Shown: positions 45,421-58,225, counted from the stretch's first letter. The stretch is 64,000 bases of DNA from Herpetospermum pedunculosum (GCA_028017165.1 CM051525.1:66326910-66390909); one strand, 5' to 3'. The notes: a model not told the origin generated them from the letters alone. Made by a program: numbers and translations.

Positions 45421-46735
45421 GTAGAAGGACTTCATGGTCACTAGGCGATAGGGGTGATATTGGTTCGGTTTTGAGCCCAATCGAGAACTGAACTGATTTA
45501 TTCGGTTTTGTAAAATGGGGAACCGAACCAATGTCCAATAAAGGGAAAAATCAACGGTTCGATTTTTGGTCGGTTCTCAATCAGATTGGTTTTTGGCCTA
45601 ATTGATTTTTTTTTTGTCCACTTTTTCATTTTATTTAAAGTTTTGCTTTTAGCCTAAAATTTCTACATTTTATTGAAAAGACCAACAAAGAAATTTTTGT
45701 ACTTACATTTGATAACTCAACCTAAAATATATCTATTTCATTAATCCAATACTTTTTTATGGATTTTTGATGTGTTCCAATCAAACCAGTGTTAACTTCT
45801 AATTTCAATTTCTAGTTTTTGTTAATAAGACCATAACTCTGGTTTTATATGGGTTCCAATCAAACTGTACAAGGTTAGCCAACACATATTCTTTAGCTGC
45901 AAAGCCTGCAATCTCCTCTAGTTTTTTTTGTTAATAAGACCATAACTCTGAGTTTTACATGGGTTTCAATCAAACTAACGGTACAAGGTTAGCCAACACA
46001 TATTCCTTAGCTGCAATCTCCTCCAAATCCTCCTGGCCTTGCCTATCTAATCAACCAAAAATCATGAATAGCTAAAAGAAATCAGTATCAGATGATTAGT
46101 CCTAATTAGAAAAGATGAAGAAACAGAGGCTACCTCTTGAGGAATCTGAATGGTTTCATGAGGGTATGTAAAAAACTCTTGGACTTACGTATAGGCCATT
46201 GAGTTTGAAATGACGAAAATGGTCGAAATCGGCATGGAATCGAAAACTGGAACTAAATTGAATCGAAAAGTTTCATGAAACTTGAGAGGAGAGAATAAAA
46301 AATGACTAGTGTTGCTGAAAAGTGAGACAAAATAAAATGGGAGTCAAATTTTTTTGTTGGTTTCTGTTGAGAATTTCAATCGGAAAGAGATGGGTGAATG
46401 GAGAAATCTGAGAGAGAAAATAGGTGTGCGAGGTGGGCGGACGAAAAACGGCAGAGAAAATAGGAAGGGTTGCTTTTAGGGTTTATTGTTATATACATAT
46501 ATATTAAATTCATTTTGGTTTTGACTGGTTTTTTAAGTTTAAAACTGAACCAAACCGAAAAAAATCGGTTTTCTGCATATAAGAACCGATATGTCCAATA
46601 TTTTGCTAAATAATCGAACCGATCCAATGTATCGGTTCAATTCGGTTCGGTTCGTCGGTTATTTGATTTTTACTATCACCCTGCTAGGCGATATATCATG
46701 CGGTTGAACTATGCTTTTGTTGGTTGTTGCACTAT
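45421..46735 (-). repeat. SINE-like repeat split by a transposon
   Basis: The two halves are 45421-45448 and 46684-46735. Joined, they read like the undisturbed copy at 29577-29645 (GACCTCATGGTCACTAGGCG, then TCATGCCGTTGAACTATGCT). Confidence 0.7.
45449..46683. mobile_element. Non-autonomous hAT-like element (1235 bp)
   Basis: The termini are TAGGGGTGATA at the left and CAGGGTGATA at the inverted right. Both ends lead into GGTTCGGTT repeats (45462 and 46635-46650). The 8-bp direct repeat CTAGGCGA lies on both sides (45441-45448 and 46684-46691), while the intact paralogous repeat at 29605-29612 has it only once. This is the hAT pattern. The interior carries a diverged internal duplication (AAGGTTAGCCAACACATATT at 45870 and 45985) and no transposase. 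Confidence 0.85.
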
Positions 46736-47388
46736 TATCTATATCATGGCATATGTTGATCCAATTAGATTTTTTAAATAGGATTACACAAGTTAGTCCA
46801 ATCAAATTTTGTGATCTCGAGTTAGTCCAATCAAATTGTGTTATGTGGGCGTTTAAGACTCATGAAAAAACTTATAAATAGATGGGTCATTCACAATTTA
46901 ATTCATTAAGACACTATTTTTTTCCACACATTGAGGAAGTAGAATAAGTTGGGTTCGAATGAGTGGTACAAAATTAAAACATAGAGCAAGTAGATATTTT
47001 TTTCACTATTGGCTTGAACTCATTGCTTTCCATCATTTCAACCATGGATTTGTATCACTTGCCTCTCTCTCTCTCTCTCTATGTATATGACCAGTTGGAT
47101 CCCGCAAAACCTAGCTTAAATGGGACTTGAAATCAAATGAGTTGTGTCTTAGAGACCAGAGTTCTTTAAGCAGATATTTTATAGACTCTAATTATACAAA
47201 TGTCAATATTTTAATTAAATTTTTAACTTTGTCATCAACTTGATTGATGTAACCCTAACAAATAATTGAAATGACCTAAATGTCCATATATTAAATTTAG
47301 TTGTAATTACCATCAATTAATTAAAAATATTAAAAAATATAATTAATTGTGTATGAAATTTTATATAAAAAGAGATATTTTACTTAAT

Positions 47389-48011
47389 ATTTCAAATTTT
47401 GATTGAAATTTTTTCGAAAGATGATGAATACGATAAATATGGAAAACGTCAATAATAATAAAGCCCTTCCTATCTGATAGAAAAGAGAGCCGTCATAGAC
47501 GAGAAAGTGGGAGTACAAAATATTTTGCCGACTATATCCATAATAATAATAATAATGAATAATATAAAAAATAATATAAATAATTCAAATTTTATTTATT
47601 AAAAGCAAATATACAATTACATGACAATTTAAACCTGAAATATAAAATATACAAAATTATTTAAAAATTTCAAAAATTGGAGGGCATTTAAAATTAAAAA
47701 AAAAAACAAAATTAAAATATTTCAAGATTTGTTGGATTATAGTATATAAACGGAGTATATATATTGAATTATAATATATAAACGAAATATATATATTAGA
47801 TTATAGTATATAAACGAAATATATATGTTGAAAAAATTGAAATATTTCAAGATATAGAATTGAGCAGGAAAAAATGTTGACTCACGACAAAATGTAAATA
47901 AGAAAAAAAATTAATATACTTTAAAACATGAAATATAAAATTTGTCATAATATTTTAAATTTTGATTGGCATTTTCGAAAAATAGTGAATAAAATAAATA
48001 TAAAAAAAGTC

Positions 48012-48049
<38 letters not shown>

Positions 48050-48117
48050 TAACCCTATAAATAATTCAACTTTTATTTTATAAAAATAAATGTACATTAA
48101 ATAACAATCTAAACATG

Positions 48118-48149
<32 letters not shown>

Positions 48150-48200
48150 GAAAATTGAAGGGTGTTTTAGGGATTTAATAAAAGCAAAATTCAAGTCATG
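47389..48200. repeat. Two diverged direct copies around a small array
   Basis: Copy 1 (47389-47700) and copy 2 (47945-48200) share TTTCAAATTTTGATTG or similar, GATGAATACGATAAATATG versus GTGAATAAAATAAATATA, and AATTCAAATTTTATTTATTA, TTACATGACAATTTAAACCT versus related text. The offset is about 480-560 bp. Confidence 0.55.
47737..47832. repeat. Three tandem 32-bp units
   Basis: Units at 47737, 47769 and 47801 each begin TTATA(G/A)TATATAAACG and continue through (G/A)(G/A)AGTATATATATT or AAATATATATATT, with only a few substitutions. A related inverse array is at 32855-33030. Confidence 0.7.
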
Positions 48201-49649
48201 CTAAAGCCGAAATATTTCAAATCTAGTGACATTGTAACATTTATGAAATATAAGGTGGAAAAATTGTCTTTTACCGTAATTCCTCTAGAAACAAAACCAG
48301 CTTAATATTGTATCTAGAAACAAAACCGACTTAATATTGTAGCGTTGAGACAGTGTGGGTTGGTTTTTTTTTGTGCGCCACAATAAGTTTATTGTGAGAT
48401 TAAGAGGATGCTTTTGGGTGTTCTCTCTCGTCGGGTTGTGGGTTTCTTTAGTTGTTTGTCCTCAACTATTGGGTTGTGGTGCTTAGAAGTCAAATAACCA
48501 TTGTGGACTACTTAAGAGGTGTTTTGTAGCATGAGTGTGAGAGTACACTTGTAATCACCAATATAGTAGGCAGAAAGACTAAACGGTAGTAGTCTCGAGT
48601 TTGAGACAAACCAGATATATTTTCAGTGTCGTCTCTCTTTCTTTATTTCTTTGTCGTGATTTATTAACTTGATTGCTTAACCTTTGAAGATGATTTTTCT
48701 CTGTACGAGTCAAAAGCCAAAGAAAGATCAAGAAGCAAGAGGTCGATGCAATTAATGAGATGAACCAGCTAAGCCAAATGCCAAATTCAAATTCCTAGGT
48801 TCACATAGTTTAGAGAAATAATCAGATGATAAATGTTATTACAGATTGTAGTATAAACCCCAAATTCAAACTCCTCGAGAGTGTGAACATGTATCACAAG
48901 TCCACCAAACTTCCCCTGTTCTCTAAGATTCGTCTCCTTAAAATACTCTATTTTTAAATATTTTTAAAGTGTATGAATTTCTTTATATTGGTATTCTCTG
49001 TCTGCACATTTTATTGCTATATTTCAAAGAATAATCTTTTTCTTTTTCTTAAATTAATGTTATGGTACACACATTGTAAAGCATCTTATTTATGTGATCA
49101 AAATTATATGATTCTTGCACATATTTTATTGCAAAATTTTGTTAGATGTAAGTAATTCTTTCCCTTTTCTTTTTGATGGAAAAAGATCACTAATTTAAAT
49201 TAGTGCAAACACACCGAATGTGAATAAACTTTGTGATTTTTCCATAATGGTATGATATTGTCGACATTGAGAATAACCCTATGACACTTCGTATAAATAC
49301 CTCAAATCAGTGCAAAAAATCATAATGCGATAGACAATTCGTATAAATACCTCAAATTATTTGTTTATCTTGAAAGGTCGTCGTATCCTAAGAGAGTATT
49401 GATATAATTAAATTTACTATAACCCACCAACTTAAACTTTTGGGTTGATTGGTGAGATTTAACATAGTATATTGTTCGAGCCTGAATAATGTCATTTTCG
49501 CTCCAATTAATATTGATTTTCACTTCTTCTACATAACCAAAGAAAGAAAAACAAACACTATCCATAGAAATTCAAGCAATCAATCATGTGATGCAGAAAA
49601 TTCTCCACTTTTGCAAAGAACTGTGTACAAAGTGTTGTTGGAAAAAGAC

Positions 49650-49681
<32 letters not shown>

Positions 49682-49688
49682 CAACACA

Positions 49689-49696
49689 TTATATAA
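49689..49696 (+). promoter_or_regulatory. Probable TATA box of WAT1-related gene 1
   Basis: TTATATAA lies about 80 nt before the start codon. Copy 2 has TATAAAG at a like distance (58520-58526, 71 nt before its ATG). Confidence 0.4.
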
Positions 49697-49769
49697 TATC
49701 ATCTTTGTTCATTTGTTTGCTATACTTGAAAATAAGACACAGAGAGCATTAAGGTTTAATTTCATAAGA

Positions 49770-50610
49770 ATGGAATTAAAGAATAAGGTTCTTGTGATTG
49801 CTGTGGTTGTTGTCCAAATCTCTTATGCTGGGATGAGTATGTTGGCAAAAGCTGCCTTTGCTTCTGGTATGAACAACTATATTTTCATTTTCTACAGGCA
49901 GGCTGTTGGAACTCTCTTCATAATCCCTCCTACCCTAATTTTCAAAAGGTAATTCTAATTTATTCGGCTCATCAATTCCGTTCGATAACTATTTTGTTTT
50001 TGGTTTTTCGTTTTGCAAACGTAGATTTTGTTACTTAATATCAATAATTATCACTTTGTTTATTTCTTTCACTTATTTTTATTTCTCTTTCTTATCGATG
50101 GTAGAAAAGAGGTAGCATGTTTATCAGTTCGGGAGATGTGCAAGATTTTCATGCTGGCCTTACTGGGGTAATTTCTACAATTTTAATTTTAATTTTAATT
50201 TTTTGATCATCTTTACTAATTGTTTATGGTATACAAAAAAATGCAGGAGGACGCTGGTTTTGATTGGTTATTCATTAGGTGTTAATTATACATCTGCAAT
50301 TTTGGGTTCTGCTGCATTTAACTGTCTTCCTGTCACCACATTCTTATTTGCTGTTATTCTAAGGTACCATATAATGCATATTCTTCTAGACGTGTTAATT
50401 TAGACTAAAATAATTAAAAATATAATATTTTTTTTTAAAAAATTACAAACAGATTTTATCATTAATAACCTTTCTTCCGTGATAGTCACTAATAACATAT
50501 CAATCCCTATCAGTAATTGCTACTGATATACTTATATTTATATTTATGTTTTTTTTTTTGTAAAATTTTGTCAATGATTATCGCTCATAGCAGTTTATCA
50601 ATACTATCAC

Positions 50611-50644
<34 letters not shown>

Positions 50645-53600
50645 TTTGTTTGTTGTTATATTTGTAATTTTTTTTATAATTTACTATGTTTGTCATTGTT
50701 TTGGATCTGATTACTATTTATGTTAGTCCTGAAATTTATATTTCAAGAGGTAAATGATGCCGGAGTAGTGAGGCACATGAATAAACTTAACACCGCATCA
50801 AAAATAAAAGTATGCTAAAAAGACGAGTGGTCGCAGGGCTTCAGAAAACTTAAACATATTAACTTGATAGGGTAATTTTAAATTCATAATTTTTCTATAG
50901 TTTGGAATGAGCCAAACTAATTCTAGGATGAATTTTGATTTTGAATGAACTTTCTCTTACTCTAATCTTTTATATTTTTATTAATCTTTTTACATATAGT
51001 AGATATGAAGAGAAATTCGAATCTACGATCTCGTATAGCTATTCCAAACCTTTCTTATAGTTTGAGGATGGACTACTTCAACCCTTTCTTAGTAATAGTT
51101 TAGTTAAAAATAGATGATAGTAAAGGAAAAAAAAGTAGAGTATAAGAGCACAAACTTTATTGGGATATTGAGTTATATTATTGATATATCTTTGTTGCAA
51201 TATTATTGGATTGTTATTATATAATAAGGAGAATAAATCTTATTAAATCTTCCCACCTTACAACATTTCTCAAGTGTCCAATATAGCAAATATAATAACA
51301 ATCTTATAATATTTCAATTATTACTGGAGATATATTAGTGATATATCTCTATATTGTCCACTTCAATCAATTGCAAACCATTTATCTCTTTTTCTTGGAA
51401 AGGATAGTGAGCTAAATAATGCGCCCTCCATCATCTTCCACTCTAGCAATACCTTTATTTTTCAATGAGAAAAAGAGAAGCATGTAAGACCACTTTATTA
51501 CAAATCACAAACCTTTACAATTGTACGATATTGGTTACAATTAAATAATTTTACGACGTGTCATCTAGCTCGATTTTCACACTTGATAATTGATTTTATT
51601 TTTTGAATTCAATTCAATTTGAAGATAGAAGAAGATTCGAACCTCAGACTTCATTGTTGACTATATTCCTATAATCATTGAAGTAAAAGAAAAAGCGGAA
51701 GAATATATATCCAATAAATTAGGTCCTATATGTTGTTGTGACAGGATGGAGAAAGTAAATATGAGAAAAGCAAGTGGAATGGCAAAAGTTGGAGCCGTAA
51801 TGCTATGCATTTCTGGTGTTACAATACTTGCATTTTACAAAGGTTTTCATATAAAGCCACTCTTCAATTTACATCTTCTTGAAACAAACCAACAACAATC
51901 TCATCATCATGATGCTTCTCCTAAAAAAAGATGGGTTCTTGGTTGCTTTATGCTACTTATTTCTTGCACTTCTGCGGGCTTCTGGTATGTCCTTCAGGTA
52001 ATTATCAAGGGGACCTTTCTTTCTTTCTAATGTTTTTTCTTTCAACTTGTGTTTCATAGCGTTCTCGTTTTTTATGTTATCTTTCTAAAAATCAGAAAAC
52101 AGAAAAAAGTTGAATTATTTTGTTTATTGTTCTCTTTATTATTGAACAATAAATAGAAGTGTGTGGTTGTCTTGTTTCTTGTTCTTTCAAATATTAAATT
52201 AAAAAAATAAAAAGTTTACATGTAAAGTAATTTTTTTTAAATGAGAACATTAAAACTTTGATGTTATATTTAATATTTATTTTACATTTTATACTGAATA
52301 ATGGTACAATAATTTTTTTTATGGGTTTGAAAAACTAGAAAACTTAGGAAAAAAGATGGTATTTAAAAATTGTGCTTTTCTGGTGTGTAAACATTTGACC
52401 AAATTTTCAAATTCCAAAAACAAATATTTTAAAACTAACTTGTGGAATACTATTTCACTTTTTCTATTTGCAAAATATAGAACATTTAAAAAAATATTGC
52501 AAATATGATATTTTTTTCTAGTCAATCAGCGATAGGACAAACTTCTATCACTGATAAGACTATTTTTGGTTTATCGATGTTATATATACTTCTATCACCG
52601 AGATATTTTTTATAGTTTATCAGCGATATACCTCTATCATCGAGATATACAATTTTTATAGTCTATCAGCAGTAGACTTCTATCAATGATAAATTCTGTC
52701 ATATTTACAAATATTTTTTGATTGTGTTAGATTTGCTATTATTTAATTTTGTGTTAGATTATCATATATGTAATTGTTTTTTTTTTTTTTTAATTTTCTA
52801 AACCTTGCTCTGAATTTTAACAATACTAATAAAGAGTAGAGTAGATAACAAAAACAACGAAATCATGCCTGAGAACTAGAAGTAGTTTCTTGTTATCTCA
52901 AGTTTTAAATAAAGATTCTTTATTTGTTAAAACTATGTTTTTCAAAATAAAATATGTAAGATTATTATAGTATATTGTATATTTAATTTTGTAAGCTTTA
53001 TTATTAGGTACAACATGATAAAATAATGTTTTGTTATTCATTAAAAAGAAAAAAAAAGTAGAAACATAGAGAACACATTTAATTAATTTACCTTTATTAG
53101 TTTCTTATATGAAAGTGCAATAATGCATTACTTCTGGTTCTACATTGTTAATTAAATGTAAATTAAATTTCAGGCTTTGATAATGAAGACTTGCCCATCT
53201 CCATTGGTGTTAACGTGTGGACAAACATTGTCGAGTACTTTTCAATTATTTGCTGTGGCCATTGCAGTCGAAAGAAATCCTTCTCAATGGAAACTTGGTT
53301 GGAACATTCGCCTCTTTGCTGTTCTTTACTGCGTATGGATATCTCTCTTTCTTTGCTTGTTAATTCGTGTAACGCTCCAGGCCCAGGATTCGAACCAAAA
53401 TAAAAAAAATAAAACATTTTAATTTGTAGGGAATTTTTGTGATCCTCTTTGGGAACTATTTGGCATGTTGGATCATCAAGAAGAAGGGTCCTGTTTTTCA
53501 AGCTGCTACTACTCCATTGAATCTCATTGCTACTCTCATTGGTTCACAATTTCTTTTAAGCGATGGAATGAACATTGGAAGGTAATTAAACCTAACTACC

Positions 53601-54491
53601 ACTTCTCTCCAACTTAAAACCTTGGGTGGATAGATTATGTTTTTTTTTTGGGTTAAATTTTGTCATATAAGTTCCTAATCTTTCAATTTAGAGTCTAAAA
53701 GATAGTGAATTTTAGAAAATGTCGAATACGTCGACACATAATGATCAATAGAAAATTGAGAGTTTAGAGGTGGCCTAGCTATAGGTTAGTTTTAAGATTT
53801 AAGAATTTTATTTCTAACCTAAAATTGAAAGTTTAGTCCGATGTTTGATAACTATTTAGTTTTTTTTTTTTTTTTTTTGAAAATGAAGTCTTTTTTTTTT
53901 TATTTGGGTGAGAAAACAAACAATAAGCTTTATTAAAAGTGTTCAAAGCCACTTGGGCTACCGTCATTGATAACTATTTAGTTTTTTATTTTTTATTTTT
54001 GAAAATTAAACCTATAAATACTCTTTCCACTTTCTTTGTTTTGTTATCTACCTTTTTACAATTGTTTTCGAGATTAAGTTAAGTTTTGAAAATTAAAAAA
54101 CTAGTTTATTTTTGTTTTGAAATTTGATTCAGAATTTTAATGTTTTCTTAAAAAATATGAAAACCATTTTAAAAAACAAGTACAATTTAAAAAAAAAAAA
54201 AAAATTAAATGGTTATCAAACGAGACTCATTAGACATATTTCTAAAAGTTAATAAAGGAAACTAGTAAATTAATCTTTATATACATGTAATTTATTGTTT
54301 TGTTTGTTTTGAACAGTATAATAGGTGCCATATTGCTGGTTTTGAGCCTTTACAGTGTTTTGTGGGGACAAAGCAAGGAAAGGGAATGTGGGAATACAGA
54401 GAGTAATAATAAAGAAGCAGTTTCACCAGAAAAGGAAATTGCAGATCCACATGATATGAACCAAACTTCCATTTCCATTTCCAAGTGTTGA
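49770..54491 (+). CDS. WAT1-related protein (EamA/MtN21-type transporter), copy 1
   Basis: A multi-pass membrane transporter of the plant drug/metabolite family; relatives move auxin, amino acids or other metabolites across vacuolar or plasma membranes. Seven coding exons: 49770-49948, 50105-50167, 50247-50363, 51745-51997, 53174-53332, 53430-53581, 54317-54491. All are GT-AG and phases join without a stop: 1098 nt, 365 residues, the normal family length. It starts MELKNKVLVIAVVVVQISYA and has the family's KAAFASGMNNYIFIFYRQAV, LGVNYTSAILGSAAFNCLPV, RMEKVNMRKASGMAKVGAVM, KKKGPVFQAATTPLNLI and LLVLSLYSVLWG. Ten membrane segments in two EamA halves are expected. Introns 3 and 4 are long (1381 and 1176 nt) and hold TATCAGTGATAGA repeats E and F. 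The paralogue lies 4.1 kb downstream. Substrate cannot be told from sequence. I am confident in the family and exon model. Confidence 0.92.
50423..50730 (+). repeat. TATCAGTGATAGA repeat family, copy E (intron 3 of WAT1 copy 1)
   Basis: TATCATTAATAACCTTTCTT, CGTGATAGTCACTAATAACA, then a very long T run (50616-50643) and TTTGTCATTGTTTTGGATCT, GATTACTATTTATG at the right. It matches copy D best. Confidence 0.6.
52478..52775 (-). repeat. TATCAGTGATAGA repeat family, copy F (intron 4 of WAT1 copy 1)
   Basis: CAATCAGCGATAGGACAAAC, CTATCACTGATAAGACTATT and GTCTATCAGCAGTAGACTTC, ending in a TTTGCTATTATTTAATTTTG, ATATATGTAATTG block. Decayed. Confidence 0.55.
53845..53987 (-). mobile_element. Short retroposed insertion with about 20-bp target duplication (intron 6 of WAT1 copy 1)
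   Basis: TTGATAACTATTTAGTTTTT occurs at 53845-53864 and again at 53967-53986. Between them, read on the minus strand, is a short sequence of about 80 bp with TGACGGTAGCCCAAGTGGCT, an AATAAAGC signal and A tracts at its 3' side. That is the signature of L1-type retroposition of a truncated transcript, here into an older GTTTGATAACTATTTAG-type MITE. Its parent sequence is unknown. Confidence 0.55.
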
Positions 54492-55159
54492 ATGTTGATC
54501 AAAATCAAACTTGTACTTAATTAATTATAATTATTACATCATTATCTGCATGAACTATAATATATAGTTAATTATGTATTCATGTATTTAGATTTTTAAG
54601 ATGAATTAATTATATGGAAATATATGTATGTATAGATTCATAGGATGGAACTTGGAAGGTTATATTCTGGAATCTAAATTTTGTAATAAATTCTATAAAT
54701 CGAATTGTGTTCGTTGGCCAACATAAACATATATAATTCAACGGACATAAAATCTATGTCCATCAATAGAACAGAGGTTTGAATTTAACTAAAAATAAAT
54801 GTGTTTGAAGCAATAATTTAAGAAAGTGCCAACCAAATGTTAGAGATAAATGGAGTCCAAACAAGTCAACGCCTATTCATTAAATGTTGGCCCAATAGGC
54901 CCAATACTAGTTACAATTAATCTACAAATAATTACGGGACAACTGTTGAAATCATATTTTTACATATGTCTAATATAATTTTGTTTTATTATTTCTATAT
55001 TTTTCGTACATTTTTTTGAGTTATATATTATATTTATGGTTAAATTATCTTTTCAATTTACTTTTCATTTAAAACTAAAATTTCATATCTAAAAACGAAT
55101 GAGTGATTATAGTAATTATAAATCACAATTAATGACATTTTATTTATTTATTTTTTATT

Positions 55160-55485
55160 TTTAAAGAATTGATTGCGTAAATGGCAATCAAGTTCAAAAT
55201 AATAACAAATATAGTAAAATATAAAACATTTTACAAATATAGCAAAAAAAAAAAAAAATATAATCAGTCATATACTGCTATCACTCATAACCATTGATAA
55301 AATTTTATAAAAAAACAGAAGTATATTAGTAACTATCATTCATAGTCATTGATTTGCTATCAATGACTATCACTAATAGAAGAAGGTTATCAGCGATAAA
55401 AAAAAAATGATATATTTGCAAATCTTTAAAAAAAAAATACTATATTTTTAATTATTTCACTCTAAATTGACACATGATGCAATTT
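55160..55485 (-). repeat. TATCAGTGATAGA repeat family, copy G
   Basis: It opens with TTGCGTAAATGGCAATCAAG, then AAAATAATAACAAATATAGT, has TAACTATCATTCATAGTCAT and CTATCAATGACTATCACTAA blocks, and closes with CTATATTTTTAATTATTTCA and AATTGACACATGATGCAATT. Confidence 0.7.
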
Positions 55486-56067
55486 CTCATTTTTAAAAAC
55501 GTTTTTGCTTTCCTCCATCCATTTCTCTTCACTTCATTCTCTTTCTTCTTTATTCAGCACTTTATTTCTGTTGTACCATCGCCGCGGTACAACTTTGATT
55601 TCTGCCATGAAATCCATTTTCCAGCATATCCATTGCCAACAACCATCATCATCTGTCTGTTTTCGTCTTCAGACATCTTCAAGTCGTCGACTATGTATAT
55701 ATTATATAATATATTTCACGTGTGTGATATTGAAGGTTGTGTGTTATTGAAACTTAGTATATATTAAACCCTAAACAAAAAGTAAGAAAAAAATAAATAA
55801 ATGCCATAAATTAAATAATCAATTTGGGATATTAATATGATTGAGATGTGTCATAAATGAAATAACCAATTTGAGATAGTTCATGAATTCAATCAACCAC
55901 ATTAATTGGGTTTAATTTTCATGTTTTATATTTTGGTGACATCTAAGAAGGATATTTTCATGCTGCTTAGGTAGCAAGAATTTCTCGTTGACAGTTAGGA
56001 GATCAGAGAGGGAGAGAGAAGAGAGGTTTTGTTTTCTGTTTAATTTATTATAATTATTATTAATATA

Positions 56068-56165
56068 TTTTTTACCACTCTGTGAGAGTGCGGGAATTGA
56101 ACCTTTGATATTTTGGTTGCTAGTTATTCATGCATCATGTCACTTGAGTTGCGCTCATGTTGACT
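56068..56165 (-). repeat. SINE-like tRNA-related repeat
   Basis: On the minus strand: TCAACATGAGCGCAACTCAA, GTGACATGATGCATGAATAA, then B-box-like AAAGGTTCAATTCCCGCACT. Good family match. Confidence 0.6.
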
Positions 56166-57601
56166 TATTATAATTATTTTCTTTTAGTATAAATGAGTGT
56201 GTGAGAGATAGGTTGTTTTTTTAAATTACAACTTTTTCAAATGAGTTTTTTTTTAAGTTAGGAGGGTAGTTTTGATCAAAAGAATTAAAACAAATGGTTG
56301 CTATCAAACAATTTAGAAGAAATGAGTTTTTTTTTTTTTTTTTAGATTATGCATGTTCAAAACGCCGTTTAGGTAGTTTTTAAAATTGATTTTTATACTC
56401 TTGATTAATAAACAAACAATTCCAGTGGTCTTCTCCCCCCAGCAGTTTGGTTGCATGCCTATCAATCTATTTGTTGAAATTTGTTGTGCAAAATTATGCA
56501 ATGCAATACCACAAATGTACGAGTCAAGTTTTAATATAGTGTATGAAAATATGGATATCGGTATCATGATTGGTTTTCTAGTTCATCCAGTACCACAAAT
56601 AATACAATCACCCAATTTTATCTAGAGAAAGAAAAGCGGTAGACGATAAGAATTGGAACAAAATAAAAACATAGAATAAAAGATGGAAAACAACGAGGAG
56701 AAATATATTTTTAAGGAGTTGATTTCACCGATTAGACCATTAAATCAATTAATTAACAACTAAGAATCATGCCATAAATCATAAGCTAGTAAGTCATACG
56801 TAAAAACTACATATCTTTCAAGTACAATTAAATCTCAAGCAAATTATAAAACTAATATATTTGTTTAGCTTTTAATAACATACAAGACATTACGACTCTT
56901 CATTTAACAATCTCTAAAAGAGTAGTGATCAATTTCTTTAAAAAGATGTATTTATAAGGAATTTTAAGGTAAAAATTGATTATGGCAATTGTATAGGGTA
57001 GAATCCAGTGTAGCGCGTCTATGGAGATTTTGATGCAGAGCTGAAAATCAAGCTACACTAATGAATAAATCAACACGCGCTGAAATTAAGTATTAGATTC
57101 GTGAGTTGGCCGGTTGGTGGAGCACTAGTTGGAAATTTGGCATGCGCGCCCGTGGTCTGAGTTAGATCTTGACTACTATTAATTTACATTTTATTTTTAT
57201 TTTCTGCATCTAGAGACACATTCAATTAGTTTATTTTTCATTATAAATCTTCTAAAACCTCTAGTTTACTTCAAATACTCGATATCTATAAACTAATCGA
57301 ATATAAACGTGAAATCATCGTTTAAGCATACAACTATGACATGGTTTTTTTAATTTAGAAACTGATTTTTTAATGTCATGTTAGACATGTTTTAATCTAA
57401 CTATGAGGATGAAAATATTTTCATTTACCATTTTTCAAATTAAAATTGCAACACTTATTTAAATTTGAGGTTAGTATTATTGTAAATATTAATGTCTAAT
57501 TTGATGAAAATAAAAGTTTAAAACTAAGTTTTTTTTTTTTTTTTATTAAAATTGTTAATTTTTTTAAGAATATGAAAAAATAAATTAGAATAAGATGATA
57601 T

Positions 57602-57635
<34 letters not shown>

Positions 57636-58225
57636 GCGTGGAATTACCTTATAAAAAGGAAAAGAAAAAGAGTTTCGAACCCAAACAAGCAAATTAATTG
57701 GCATTCAGTTAAATCACTAAAGCAAGTAAGAGACTAATTTTTTAAATATTCGTTATTTAATATATACTTAAACGTTATTTCCACGAAGATGTGCATTTTG
57801 AACTTGGGCGTTCATACTAAGTGTGCTTTTGTAGTCCCTACATTTTCTTTTAAATTGTTGGATAACAATTTTTTTTTTTTTTTTTTTTTGGGGTTGGGTT
57901 GGGGTAGTTTTTGAAAAAAAAAAAAAAAAAACCTTTTCAAATTGTCATTTTTTTTTTTTAATACTCGTGATCAACTTTTTTTTTTTTTCTCAAGCCCATC
58001 GAAGTGGCACTTTGTAAAGTGGTTGGGTATAAAACGAAGTGGTGGGAAAGGGATGCGTTATTATCCATTGCATATAGGATGAGATATTCCTAATTTCAAC
58101 ACATTTTTTACGAGGACTCGTGTTTTCACGTAAGATTAAATTTAGTCATTTGGAGTATATTTTGGTAGTTCTTATCAGATGAAGTTTAGATTAATTTAAT
58201 ATTTGTTGTTTCAAGTTTTGACGTG

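Larger units (their letters stand above)
46736..49680. other. Intergenic region between the hAT element and the WAT1 pair
   Basis: A diverged direct duplication spans about 47389-47700 and 47945-48200, with a 32-bp array between (both listed). (TA)n is at 48014-48046 and an A run at 48117-48144. 48570-48650 looks like a copia LTR end (GTAGTCTCGAGTTTGAGACA, AACCAGATATATTTTCAGTG). No gene. Confidence 0.45.

Noticed and set aside
49449..49952. A start for WAT1 copy 1 far upstream (167-codon frame)
   Set aside because: The upstream part passes through a long A run (poly-Lys) and has no family similarity. The ATG at 49770 gives the normal N-terminus.
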